From Flavobacteriaceae bacterium (GTDB taxonomy: Bacteria; Bacteroidota; Bacteroidia; Flavobacteriales; Flavobacteriaceae): 64,000 bases of DNA. This document shows positions 38,601 through 46,391 of this stretch, in pieces (within the stretch, counting starts at the first letter, position 1; the number at the start of each line of letters is the position of its first letter). The notes under the pieces were generated by a model, which saw nothing but the letters and a program-made list of their open reading frames with translations, made no database searches and was not told the origin of the DNA. The translations under genes were made by a program, and so were the position numbers. The stretch is taken from positions 310,001-374,000 of the forward strand of contig CANGTQ010000001.1 of NCBI GenBank assembly GCA_947456955.1, in the 5' to 3' direction.

Positions 38601-39283
38601 TTTTCGCAGCGCCATTTTTTATTAGAAACTGCGTCTTTATTGCTGCCATTTAAATTATAATGCCACCATTCAGATTCAAATATTCTAAAGTTATTTTGTA
38701 ACATTATATCTTTTAAAAACTTTCTATTGGCCAAAATTTCATCAGATAAATTTTGGTAATTATGACTAGCTTCTTCACCAAAAAAATCAAACTTCGTTCC
38801 CATATTGACTTCCACACCTAACGAGTCTACTAAAGAAATATCGACTGCACCACCCCGATTATGAATAGAACCTTTCTTTGGATTGGCAACAAAATTAGGA
38901 TCAGGAACTAGTTGGAACATTTTTTTTTGAATGGCTTTAGGCCGATAACAATCGTAGAGTTTTATTTTGTAACCTTTTTTTAAAAACGATTTGTTAGCTT
39001 CTAATAGCGCTTTCACAGTTTTTACTCTGAGAAAACATTCATCACAAGGATATACTTTTTCTTTCAGGAAATTATCGGCTGTGGCGTATTTCATGTCGAA
39101 TACAAAATCGTTGCTGTAGTTTCTGAGGTTAACAAAAGCATTACTATCTGCTTCCTTCGAAATATCAAGAAGAATCGGTGATTTTTTAGAATTAAGATAG
39201 GTTGATTTGCATGACACAAGCATCAGCAAACTGGCGAAACAATACGATAGCGCTATAACGAATACAAGGATTCTCTTTTTCAT
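38597..39283 (-). CDS. D-alanyl-D-alanine dipeptidase (VanX/DdpX family, M15D)
   Basis: This is a 228-residue periplasmic zinc dipeptidase. The start at 39283 (MKKRILVFVI) gives a lipoprotein-like signal ending LLMLVSC. Zinc motifs are SIHNRGGAVDISL (His and Asp ligands near 147-154) and ESEWWHYN near 210 with the catalytic Glu and third His. FDMKYATADNF near 60 is also typical. It recycles D-Ala-D-Ala from peptidoglycan turnover. No VanA, VanH or VanRS genes are present, so it is not part of a glycopeptide resistance cluster. It follows ndh by 4 nt. Confidence 0.9.
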   Translation of the reverse strand: MKKRILVFVIALSYCFASLLMLVSCKSTYLNSKKSPILLDISKEADSNAFVNLRNYSNDFVFDMKYATADNFLKEKVYPCDECFLRVKTVKALLEANKSFLKKGYKIKLYDCYRPKAIQKKMFQLVPDPNFVANPKKGSIHNRGGAVDISLVDSLGVEVNMGTKFDFFGEEASHNYQNLSDEILANRKFLKDIMLQNNFRIFESEWWHYNLNGSNKDAVSNKKWRCEN

Positions 39284-39287
39284 AATT

Positions 39288-40592
39288 TTAAATCTCATCA
39301 CTCGTAAACGTAGTAAAACTTTTCTTTTTAAATGGTCTGATGATTAATCGTCCTTCTCGGTCAAATTTAATATAATTATAAACCCAATTCAGAAAAACAA
39401 CCGCCTTATTTTTGAAACCAATTAATGAAAATAAATGTACAAACATCCATACAAACCATGCAAAAATGCCGCTGAAATGATAATGTGGCAAATCAACTAC
39501 AGCTAAGTTCCTTCCAATAGTTGCCATTGAACCTTTGTCTTTATATTCAAATGGAGTCATAGTTTTTTTCTGGATTAATTTAATCAAATTTTCTCCTAAT
39601 AATTTTCCTTGCTGCATTGCCGGTTGTGCCATCATAGGATGTCCTTGCGGATATTTCTCGGTTTCCATTGAACAAATATCACCAATGGCAAATATGTTAT
39701 CATAACCAACCACTTGATTGTATTGGTTTACACGAACTCTATCCACTTTTTCTACCAACGATTTGGAATCTAACCCGACTATTTTGACACCTTGAACTCC
39801 TGCAGTCCAAATCACGGTAGCAGAATCAAAAGTTAAATCGGTATTGGTAGTAATAGTTCTTCCATCGTAATTGGTTACACGAACATTTTTCCAGATTTTC
39901 ACACCTAAATCCAAAAGAAATTTTTCGGCAGCTGCAGACGACTTTTCACTCATCGTATTCAAAATTCGGTCACCACTTTGAATAAGATTAATTTGCATTT
40001 TATCAATGTCCAGATCGGGATAATCTTTTTGAAGAATCGCTTTTTTCATTTCGGCCAAAGCACCGGCTAGTTCCACACCTGTTGGTCCGGCACCAACTAA
40101 TACAAAATTGATTAACGTATTTCTATCCGCTTGATTTTTGGTCAAAACCGCCTGTTCAAAATTTTCCAAAATTAAACTGCGAATATTCAACGATTGCGGA
40201 ATCGTTTTCATTGACATCGAATTCCGTTCAATTTCTTTGTTGCCAAAATAATTGGTTTTAGAACCTGAAGCAATGACCAGATAATCATAATGCAGATCAC
40301 CTATTTCGGTGATTATCTTTTGATGCTTGGTGTCAATTTCCTTAACCGAAGTCAAGCGGAAATAAAAGTCTTTATATTTCTGAATAACCTTCCGAATCGG
40401 ATAAGCAATCGAACCGGCTTCCAATCCGCCTGTAGCAACTTGATATAATAAAGGTTGAAATGTGTGGTAATTGTGTTTGTCAATAAGTACCACCTGAACA
40501 TTCTTGTTTCGAAGTTTTTTTGATAATGCAATTCCAGCAAAACCACCACCAATAATTACAATACGAGGATATTTTGAAGTTGGAATGTTCAT
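39288..40592 (-). CDS. ndh: Type II NADH:quinone oxidoreductase (NDH-2)
   Basis: NDH-2 oxidises NADH without proton pumping and feeds the quinone pool. The 434-residue protein has an N-terminal FAD motif GGGFAGIALSKKL near residue 14, a second Rossmann motif VGAGPTGVELAGAL near 168, and an IWTAGVQG segment near 265. FAIGDICSM near 302 is the FAD-ribose motif. QPAMQQG follows, and a C-terminal hydrophobic segment (about 375-405) anchors the protein in the membrane. The rhodanese gene lies 8 nt upstream and the dipeptidase gene 4 nt downstream. Confidence 0.94.
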   Translation of the reverse strand: MNIPTSKYPRIVIIGGGFAGIALSKKLRNKNVQVVLIDKHNYHTFQPLLYQVATGGLEAGSIAYPIRKVIQKYKDFYFRLTSVKEIDTKHQKIITEIGDLHYDYLVIASGSKTNYFGNKEIERNSMSMKTIPQSLNIRSLILENFEQAVLTKNQADRNTLINFVLVGAGPTGVELAGALAEMKKAILQKDYPDLDIDKMQINLIQSGDRILNTMSEKSSAAAEKFLLDLGVKIWKNVRVTNYDGRTITTNTDLTFDSATVIWTAGVQGVKIVGLDSKSLVEKVDRVRVNQYNQVVGYDNIFAIGDICSMETEKYPQGHPMMAQPAMQQGKLLGENLIKLIQKKTMTPFEYKDKGSMATIGRNLAVVDLPHYHFSGIFAWFVWMFVHLFSLIGFKNKAVVFLNWVYNYIKFDREGRLIIRPFKKKSFTTFTSDEI

Positions 40593-40600
40593 TTTCTAAT

Positions 40601-40921
40601 TTAATTTTCGTCTCGAAAGGCAACATCGCCTTTCCATTGAGAAAATCCTCCTTCCAGATTAAAGGTGGTTTCAAAACCCATTTGGTTCATAATAGCACAA
40701 GCTTGAGCACTTCTACCTCCAGCTTTGCAATAGACATAATAGTTTTTGGATTTGTCTAATTCATCTAATTTATAAAGGAATCCTTGTCCTTTGTAAATAT
40801 CGTTTAAAATAGCATTAGGAATAATCCCTTCATTCCATTCATCTTCTGTTCTAACATCAAGAATAACTGCATTAGGATCGTTTTCTAATTTTGTTTTCCA
40901 GTCTTGTCGTGATAAATCCAT
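40601..40921 (-). CDS. Single-domain rhodanese-like sulfurtransferase
   Basis: This is a 106-residue single rhodanese domain. It has the NAVILDVRTEDEWNEGIIPNA motif near residues 17-37, typical of the GlpE/PspE-like group. The active-site loop is YCKAGGRSAQ, with the catalytic Cys near 70. There is no signal peptide, so it is cytoplasmic. It is the first gene of a rhodanese-ndh-dipeptidase operon and is divergent from the MarR gene. The physiological sulfur acceptor is unknown. Confidence 0.92.
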   Translation of the reverse strand: MDLSRQDWKTKLENDPNAVILDVRTEDEWNEGIIPNAILNDIYKGQGFLYKLDELDKSKNYYVYCKAGGRSAQACAIMNQMGFETTFNLEGGFSQWKGDVAFRDEN

Positions 40922-40940
40922 CTTTTATTATTTTGAATAA

Positions 40941-40972
40941 CAAATATAGTCCTTTGTTATTTTATTTGCCAA
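40941..40972 (-). promoter_or_regulatory. Promoter of the rhodanese-ndh-dipeptidase operon
   Basis: The minus strand reads TATATTTG (40941-40948) with a TTG (40970-40972) 21 nt upstream, both elements of the flavobacterial promoter. The rhodanese ATG is 20 nt downstream. Confidence 0.6.
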
Positions 40973-41054
40973 TGATAAAGAGACAAACTTCCTTACTAAT
41001 AAAAATTAACAAAAAAACAACATAAACATTTATATTAACGACTAAAAATTATTA

Positions 41055-41087
41055 TACATTTGTACCTACAAATATTGTATTAACAAT
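41055..41087 (+). promoter_or_regulatory. Promoter and MarR-type operator of the marR operon
   Basis: A -7 box TACATTTG (41055-41062) is overlapped by a perfect inverted repeat ATTTGTA-CC-TACAAAT (41058-41073). A second one, ATTGT-ATTA-ACAAT (41074-41087), directly abuts it and runs up to the marR ATG at 41089. MarR proteins bind such palindromes over their own promoters, so autorepression is likely. Confidence 0.65.
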
Positions 41088-41088
41088 T

Positions 41089-41550
41089 ATGAAAATTGAA
41101 CATATAATAAAATCGACAATTCCGTTTGATGATGCAAAAAAGGTTTTCTTGAACTTTACCTATACTCAAAATGTAATTGGAGATAAGTTTAATGAAATTT
41201 TAAAACCTTACGATATATCAAGAGAACAGTATAATGTATTGCGGATTTTACGTGGTCAAAAAGGTAATCCTGCAAATATGTGTATCATTCAAGAACGAAT
41301 GTTATCCAAAAACAGTAACACTACCCGACTCATTGACAAATTATTGCTAAAAGAATATGTAACTCGTGAAGTTTGCCCTAATAATCGAAGAAAAATTGAG
41401 GTGTTGATTACTCAAAAAGGGTTAGACATACTATATAAACTTGATCCTATTGTAATGGAACACGAGCAGTTTTTTGCCAACAATTTGACTAAACAAGAAT
41501 TAAAACAATTGAATAATTTATTAGAAAAATACCGAACAATTAATAAATAA
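41089..41550 (+). CDS. MarR-family transcriptional regulator
   Basis: This is a 153-residue winged-helix dimeric repressor. The recognition region is LRGQKGNPANMCIIQERMLSKNSNTTRLIDKLLLKEYVTR-like, near residues 60-100. The wing carries NNRRKIEVLIT near 107, which includes the conserved basic pair. Its own promoter is covered by two inverted repeats. The nitroreductase gene follows by 2 nt and yceI next, so it probably represses its own operon. The inducer is not known; electrophilic or aromatic compounds are typical for MarR proteins next to nitroreductases. Confidence 0.9.
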   Translation: MKIEHIIKSTIPFDDAKKVFLNFTYTQNVIGDKFNEILKPYDISREQYNVLRILRGQKGNPANMCIIQERMLSKNSNTTRLIDKLLLKEYVTREVCPNNRRKIEVLITQKGLDILYKLDPIVMEHEQFFANNLTKQELKQLNNLLEKYRTINK

Positions 41551-41552
41551 CT

Positions 41553-42185
41553 ATGAGCAATTTTATAAAAAACGCTAATTGGCGTTATGCCACCAAAAAA
41601 TTTGATACTACAAAAAAAGTATCCAAAGAAGATTTAGAAACTTTAAAAGAAGCCATTCGATTATCTGCTTCTTCTTTCGGCTTACAACCATATAGAGTTT
41701 TAATTATTGAAAATCCAGAATTAAGAGCAAAATTACAACCTGCAGCATGGGGACAATCACAAATAGTTGATGCTTCACAATTGATTGTCTTTGCTAACAT
41801 AACCAATTTTGGGGAAACTGAAATTGATGTAAGTATAGCCAATACAACTAAAACAAGAGGATTGCCTGCCGATGCATTAAAAGGTTATGGCGACTTTATG
41901 AAATCTAAAATAGTTGCACTACCAGAAGATGTTAGAAATACTTGGGCATCAAAACAAACGTATTTAGCCCTCGGAAATTTAATGAACGCTGCATCCGAAT
42001 TAAAAATTGACGTTACTCCAATGGAAGGTTTTGAACCTGCTCAAGTTAATGAAATTCTAGGTTTAGGAAAACTTGGACTTAACGCAACTTTACTAGCAAC
42101 TATTGGATACCGTCACGAAGAAGACGCTACTCAACATTATGCAAAAGTGCGTAAATCAAATGAAGAATTATTTATAAATTTATAA
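41553..42185 (+). CDS. NAD(P)H-dependent nitroreductase-family oxidoreductase
   Basis: This 210-residue FMN enzyme is of the NfsB-like nitroreductase family. FMN-binding signatures are NWRYATKKFD near residue 9, a RLSASSFGLQPYRV segment near 38, and a TYLALGNLMNAASEL segment near 136. LLATIGYRHEEDATQHYAKVRK near the end is typical of the C-terminal FMN loop. It is cytoplasmic and reduces quinones or nitro compounds. It lies between marR and yceI in one operon, so it is likely induced when MarR is released. Confidence 0.92.
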   Translation: MSNFIKNANWRYATKKFDTTKKVSKEDLETLKEAIRLSASSFGLQPYRVLIIENPELRAKLQPAAWGQSQIVDASQLIVFANITNFGETEIDVSIANTTKTRGLPADALKGYGDFMKSKIVALPEDVRNTWASKQTYLALGNLMNAASELKIDVTPMEGFEPAQVNEILGLGKLGLNATLLATIGYRHEEDATQHYAKVRKSNEELFINL

Positions 42186-42207
42186 TCAATAACTAAATAT
42201 TAAAACA

Positions 42208-42774
42208 ATGAAAAATTTAAAAACAATCGCAATGGGTTTGTTAGTAGCTTTTGGTACAACATTAGTTACAGCACAAACAAAAAAAATTAACGCTGAAAAA
42301 AGTACTATTAACTGGTTAGGTAAAAAAGTAACTGGCGAACATAGTGGCACAGTAAATTTAAAAGAAGGAAATTTAATTTTCAAAGATGGTAAAGTTGCTG
42401 GTGGAAATTTCACTGTAGATATGACGACTATATCTACTACTGATTTGTCTGGTGATTGGAAAACAAAATTAGATGGTCATTTAAAAGCTGATGATTTTTT
42501 TGGAACTGAAAAAAACCCAAATGCCACTTTAGTATTCAAAAAAATTGCTGCAAAAGCAAAAGGTGTTTACACAATAACTGGTGATTTAACCATAAAAGGA
42601 ATTACGAATCCAGTAACTTTTGATTTGGCAGTAAAAGGAAATACAGCTTCAACGGTTGTAAAAATAGACCGAACTAAATATGATATCAAATATGGCTCAA
42701 AAAGCTTCTTTGAAAGTATTGGAGACAAAGCTATCAATGATGATTTTGACCTAACTGTAAACCTACAGTTCTAA
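42208..42774 (+). CDS. YceI-family periplasmic lipocalin-like protein
   Basis: This is a 188-residue exported protein. A signal peptide ending TLVTAQT is followed by the YceI beta-barrel, with INWLGKKVTGEHSGTVNL near residue 33. A KLDGHLKADDFFGTEKNPNA segment lies near 88-107 and TITGDLTIKGITNPV near 126. YceI proteins bind polyprenoid or amphiphilic molecules. The gene ends the marR operon and is followed within 22 nt by a strong terminator. The link to MarR and a nitroreductase suggests a role in stress caused by quinones or similar compounds. Confidence 0.93.
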   Translation: MKNLKTIAMGLLVAFGTTLVTAQTKKINAEKSTINWLGKKVTGEHSGTVNLKEGNLIFKDGKVAGGNFTVDMTTISTTDLSGDWKTKLDGHLKADDFFGTEKNPNATLVFKKIAAKAKGVYTITGDLTIKGITNPVTFDLAVKGNTASTVVKIDRTKYDIKYGSKSFFESIGDKAINDDFDLTVNLQF

Positions 42775-42793
42775 ATTGGGAACAACTGCTATT

Positions 42794-42824
42794 AAAACCT
42801 CGAAAAGAAATTTTCGAGGTTTTT
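42794..42824 (+). terminator. Rho-independent terminator of the marR operon
   Basis: AAAACCTCGAAAA and TTTTCGAGGTTTT form a 13-bp stem with a 4-nt GAAA loop, followed by a T-rich tail. It lies about 20 nt after the yceI stop codon. Confidence 0.92.
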
Positions 42825-42854
42825 TATTTTTATTGGAAATTAAAAACACAATCC

Positions 42855-42862
42855 TATATTTG
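42855..42862 (+). promoter_or_regulatory. -7 box in the gap before pabA
   Basis: TATATTTG is a full match to the -7 consensus and lies about 180 nt before the pabA ATG. It would give a long leader containing a 24-codon ORF from 42881 with no Trp codons. I do not claim that ORF is translated. The rest of the gap to 43040 holds nothing recognisable. Confidence 0.35.
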
Positions 42863-43040
42863 TTTTATCCAAAATTTAAAATGAATAATTCCTCAGACAA
42901 TAATCGGTTGTGTAAAAGAAATACTAGCGAAAACACAATACATTTAAGAATTTAGGTTAATCTGTGATAAGTTTAAAGTAAAATATTTAATACTTAAATA
43001 GTATAAATTAGCAGAAACCAATTGAGATAAGTAATAGATA

Positions 43041-43610
43041 ATGAAAAAGATAGCAGTAATAGACAATTATGATAGTTTCACATACAACTTAGTTCACTAT
43101 TTAGAAGATTTAGATAACATGGTAACCGTATTAAGAAACGATGAATTTGAATTGGAAGAATTACAAGCTTTTGACAAAATTCTACTTTCGCCTGGCCCCG
43201 GAATTCCGGACGAAGCAGGTTTACTTAAAGCTGTGATTTCGAAATATGCCGAAAGCAAAAGTATCCTTGGCGTTTGCCTAGGTCAGCAAGCAATTGGTGA
43301 AGTCTTTGGTGGAAGTCTAATAAATTTGGATAAAGTATATCATGGTGTGGCAACTAAAGTCACTCAATGTGTAAAAGATGAAACACTGTTTAATGGTTTG
43401 CCAAATGAATTTGAAGTCGGACGTTATCATTCCTGGGTTGTTGCTAATGCTAATTTTCCTCCCGTTTTAGAAATCACTTCTAAAGACGACAACGGACAAA
43501 TTATGTCATTACGACACAGAACACTTGATGTAAAAGGTGTGCAATTCCATCCTGAAAGTGTTTTGACACCTTTTGGTAAAAAAATTATAGAGAACTGGGT
43601 TAATGATTAG
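43041..43610 (+). CDS. pabA: Anthranilate/aminodeoxychorismate synthase glutaminase subunit
   Basis: This is the class I glutamine amidotransferase subunit that supplies ammonia for aminodeoxychorismate (folate) or anthranilate (Trp) synthesis. The 189-residue protein has IDNYDSFTYNLVHYLE at residues 7-22, LLSPGPGIPDEAG near 52, and the nucleophile Cys in GVCLGQQAIGE near 78. The catalytic His-Glu pair is GVQFHPESVLTP near 172. No partner pabB or trpE is adjacent, so the choice between PabA and TrpG cannot be made. The single gene is flanked by two long gaps. Confidence 0.9.
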   Translation: MKKIAVIDNYDSFTYNLVHYLEDLDNMVTVLRNDEFELEELQAFDKILLSPGPGIPDEAGLLKAVISKYAESKSILGVCLGQQAIGEVFGGSLINLDKVYHGVATKVTQCVKDETLFNGLPNEFEVGRYHSWVVANANFPPVLEITSKDDNGQIMSLRHRTLDVKGVQFHPESVLTPFGKKIIENWVND

Positions 43611-43980
43611 TGTTCAATTTTCAGTTGTAGCATTCAGTAAAAATGAAAACAATTTTAAACTGCAAAACGACTTTTCAGCAAACTACAAAATACCAAAAAG
43701 GAACTATCATTGGAAGTAGTTTTATTCAATTTATTGCTAGCAATCCAATTTCGAGCATTGCTGCTTTTATCCAAAATTTACTTTAATAGATTTAGTTTAT
43801 AGTATTGATATTTAATGTAATAAATATTTAATATAGAATTTATCTATGATACTGATTATCAACAAAGCAATATACTAATTAACTAATTTACAAGTTATTA
43901 ACAATTTACATATTTTTTGAAAACAATTTATTAAATTTGATTTAACACTGTCAAAATAGTATTTATTAAATCAATAATTT
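43611..43980. other. 370-nt intergenic region with a possible 47-codon ORF
   Basis: This gap between pabA and the next gene contains an ATG-TAA frame at 43643-43786 encoding a 47-residue Thr, Gln and Ile-rich peptide with no recognised family. The remainder is AT-rich. A TAAATTTG -7 box lies at 43932-43939, 41 nt ahead of the next gene. I see no RNA gene. Confidence 0.35.
43932..43939 (+). promoter_or_regulatory. -7 box for the 115-residue hypothetical gene
   Basis: TAAATTTG fits TAnnTTTG and lies 41 nt before the ATG at 43981. A TTG at 43917-43919 is too close (12 nt) to be a good -33 element. Confidence 0.4.
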
Positions 43981-44328
43981 ATGGGGATTTTCAATACTCA
44001 CGAGAAAAAAGTAATCACCGAACTTCGCAAGAAAAGCGAAGCTGTATGTAATGACATCAGTAAAGAAATTAAAGAACATCTTGATGATTTAAAAACTGAT
44101 TATGAAGAAAATAAAATAGTCATAAAAGAGTTCAATGATTTTGTTAGTGAATTAGAAACAAAACTTTCTCCTCAAGATATAGAAAAACTTCACTCCTTTT
44201 CTTCCCGATTATATAAAGTAAAACGTTGTGCCAAAAAAGGGGTCGAAGCGATGAGAGAATTATCGAGAAATCAAAAAAAGGCAACAAATGAAACTTTAAG
44301 AGAATATCAAGAATATCTTTACCTCTAA
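43981..44328 (+). CDS. Small helical hypothetical protein
   Basis: This 115-residue protein was not recognised. It is highly charged (Lys and Glu-rich) with heptad-like spacing of Leu, Ile and Val from about residue 10 to 100, which predicts a coiled coil or helical bundle. Two Cys residues occur, one near 23 and one near 83. There is no signal peptide or membrane segment. A -7 box upstream and codon use like its neighbours support expression. It ends one base before the convergent yaaA stop. No function can be inferred. Confidence 0.6.
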   Translation: MGIFNTHEKKVITELRKKSEAVCNDISKEIKEHLDDLKTDYEENKIVIKEFNDFVSELETKLSPQDIEKLHSFSSRLYKVKRCAKKGVEAMRELSRNQKKATNETLREYQEYLYL

Positions 44329-44329
44329 A

Positions 44330-45088
44330 TTATCTAGTAAATACAAGCGAATTTCCTTTACTCAAGTTTGCATCAAAAGCATATCCTTCATAATTAAACC
44401 CCTTTAAGTCGTCAATAGTTTCTGCATTGGTATCAATGATAAAACGAACCATCATGCCTCTCGCCTTTTTGGCAAAGAAACTAATCATCTTTAATTTTCC
44501 GTCTTTGTAGTCTTTAAATTCGGGAGTAATTACCGGAACTTTCAATGTTTTTACATCAACCGCACTAAAATATTCATTGCTTGCCAAGTTGATAAACAAT
44601 TCGCCCTTTTCCAATTCGTCGTTTAGTGATTTGGTAATGGTTTTTTTCCAAAATTCATATAGATTTTTGTTTTCCCCAATTGGTAATGAAGTACCCATTT
44701 CCAATCGATAAGCCTGCATTAAATCTAATGGTCTAAGTAAACCATACAAACCTGAAAGAATCCGGAGTTTGTTCTGTAAAGCAGCTAATTTATCGTTAGC
44801 CAATCCATAAACATCCAAACCGGTATAGACATCACCATCAAAAGCATAAATAGCTTGTCTTGCATTTTCCAATGTAAAAGGTAGCTTCCATTCTTGATTG
44901 CGTTGCCAATTGAGCTCAGCTAGCTTTTCAGAAATATCCATTAACTCTGAAAGTTGGTTTGGCTTTTTCTTTTTTAAGGTATTTTGTATAGTAGTTGCTT
45001 GTTTTAAGAACTGTGGTTCTGTATAATTTAAAGTTGGCAACTGTTTTTCGAAATTCAACGATTTGGCTGGAGATATAACGATTTTCAT
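44330..45088 (-). CDS. yaaA: Peroxide stress protein YaaA (DUF328)
   Basis: YaaA limits intracellular free iron and oxidative damage to DNA during hydrogen peroxide stress; it also binds DNA. The 252-residue protein starts MKIVISPAKSLNFE at 45088; the longer frame upstream adds 16 unlike residues. Conserved segments are a RQAIYAFDGDVYTGLD motif near residue 80, LSGLYGLLRPLDLMQAYRLEMG near 110, and an INLASNEYFSAV segment near 160. A SFFAKKARGMMVRF motif lies near 200. In E. coli the gene is under OxyR; oxyR itself is at 55.97 kb here. A hairpin-forming palindrome lies in the divergent gap. Confidence 0.94.
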   Translation of the reverse strand: MKIVISPAKSLNFEKQLPTLNYTEPQFLKQATTIQNTLKKKKPNQLSELMDISEKLAELNWQRNQEWKLPFTLENARQAIYAFDGDVYTGLDVYGLANDKLAALQNKLRILSGLYGLLRPLDLMQAYRLEMGTSLPIGENKNLYEFWKKTITKSLNDELEKGELFINLASNEYFSAVDVKTLKVPVITPEFKDYKDGKLKMISFFAKKARGMMVRFIIDTNAETIDDLKGFNYEGYAFDANLSKGNSLVFTR

Positions 45089-45178
45089 TTGATGTGTATT
45101 TGGATTCCAAAAATACAAATTCAATATTGAAAACAATATGCAAGAAAATAATAAGTGATCTAAATTTAAATAAAAGAT

Positions 45179-45211
45179 ATAGTTATCTATTTTGTTTAGA
45201 TAGCTAACTAT
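45179..45211. repeat. Imperfect palindrome in the yaaA divergent gap
   Basis: The arms 45179-45190 and 45200-45211 pair over 11 of 12 positions (ATAGTTATCTAT with ATAGCTAACTAT) around a 9-nt loop, and a run of seven T follows. No plus-strand gene ends just upstream, so it is more likely an operator or a structured leader of the gene at 45261 than a terminator. Confidence 0.5.
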
Positions 45212-45260
45212 TTTTTTATTTCGTACAAATTCCTATTTTAGTGGCTTAATACATAAACTT

Positions 45261-45785
45261 ATGAAACTACTAGGAATTGGTTCAAGAATAAATCACGCCG
45301 AATATGGCAAAGGTGTTGTAACGAATGTATCTTCTAAAGAATATTGGGTAACTTTTATTGATGGAGGACTAGAAACTATTGCAATTGACAGTGAATTTGA
45401 AGTAATAGAAGCCGCTGAAAATGAAGTTGACACGATTAGTTTATATGATGTAGAACAAAGTTTACTTTCCATCCTAAAAAAATGGAACGGACTTGGAGAA
45501 CCTGTAGCTATTGGCGACAAATGGAAAGGTGGCAACATGAAATTAGTTCCGGGACAAGCCGGATTGGCGCATAAAGACGTGCCGATAGATGTGTTCTTTC
45601 ATAAAATTGTAATGCTTCGCGACCGCTTGCGTGTGATGGAACAGAAAATAAATGCCAGCAATTTAGAAGAAATAGAAAAAGTTGAATTACAACAATACAT
45701 TACCCGTATTTATGGTAGTTTAACTACTTTTAATATTCTCTTTAAATCACAGAATGATCATTTCGTGGGTGAAAAAACAAAATAA
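45261..45785 (+). CDS. Conserved hypothetical protein with YGxGVV beta-barrel N-terminus
   Basis: This 174-residue protein was not recognised as a named family. The N-terminus (INHAEYGKGVVTNVSSKEYWVTF-like, residues 10-32) has the strand pattern of small SH3/CarD-like domains found in UvrD-type helicases. The middle has a WNGLGEPVAIGDKWKGG segment. The C-terminal 75 residues are helical with MLRDRLRVMEQKI near 117, suggesting dimerisation. It has no signal peptide. It lies alone between yaaA and sodC on the plus strand, preceded by a palindrome. A DNA or RNA-binding role is possible but unproven. Confidence 0.6.
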   Translation: MKLLGIGSRINHAEYGKGVVTNVSSKEYWVTFIDGGLETIAIDSEFEVIEAAENEVDTISLYDVEQSLLSILKKWNGLGEPVAIGDKWKGGNMKLVPGQAGLAHKDVPIDVFFHKIVMLRDRLRVMEQKINASNLEEIEKVELQQYITRIYGSLTTFNILFKSQNDHFVGEKTK

Positions 45786-45854
45786 ACTTTAACAATTGTA
45801 GTGTTATCGAAGGTAATAATTTGAGTACTTTTATAGTTCAAAAAAGAAGAAATC

Positions 45855-46382
45855 ATGAAAAAAATAATAATCGTTTTTAGCATTATTGGGATTTTGATAC
45901 TAAGTTGTAAAAGCTCAAGTTCAAATGAAAAGAGTAAAACAATAAATATCACTTTTGAATCTAAAAGTGGCAGCAAAGTTAATGGCACTGCTACTTTCTC
46001 AGAAAAAAAGGGATCAGTTACTTTAACCGCCAATTTCACAGGTTTAAAACCTGGTGAACATGCAATACATATTCATGAAAAAGCAGATTGTTCTGCTGTA
46101 GATGCTACTTCTACAGGTGGACATTGGAACCCCACATTTAAAAAACACGGCCGTTGGACAGATGCTGAGCACCACAAAGGCGATATGGATAATTTTTATG
46201 CCAATGCTGATGGAAACGCTACCGTATTATTTAAAACCAACGAATGGTGCATAGACTGTGGAGATGAAACCAAAAACATCATTGGTAAAGCAGTAATTGT
46301 TCATGAAAAAGCCGATGACTACACTACGCAACCAACAGGAAATGCTGGCGCAAGAGTGGCTTGTTCTGCTATAATTAAATAG
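45855..46382 (+). CDS. sodC: Cu/Zn superoxide dismutase, lipoprotein
   Basis: SodC removes superoxide in the cell envelope. The 175-residue protein begins with a lipoprotein signal ending LILSCKSS, so it is membrane-anchored. Copper and zinc ligands appear in HAIHIHEKADC near residue 73, TGGHWNPTFKKHG near 92, and an AEHHKGDMDNFYANADG segment near 107. The closing His is in AVIVHEKADDYTTQPTGNAGARVAC near 150. The two Cys can form the family disulfide. The longer frame of yaaA and oxyR nearby gives the region an oxidative stress theme, although there is no shared operon. Confidence 0.94.
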   Translation: MKKIIIVFSIIGILILSCKSSSSNEKSKTINITFESKSGSKVNGTATFSEKKGSVTLTANFTGLKPGEHAIHIHEKADCSAVDATSTGGHWNPTFKKHGRWTDAEHHKGDMDNFYANADGNATVLFKTNEWCIDCGDETKNIIGKAVIVHEKADDYTTQPTGNAGARVACSAIIK

Positions 46383-46391
46383 ACTTATCGT

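Noticed and set aside
38597..39283. VanX-like gene as a glycopeptide resistance locus
   Set aside because: No vanA/vanH or two-component genes are nearby. The gene sits in a rhodanese-ndh operon, so peptidoglycan recycling is more likely.
42881..42955. 24-codon ORF as a Trp leader peptide for pabA
   Set aside because: It contains no Trp codon, and no terminator/antiterminator pair is visible after it.
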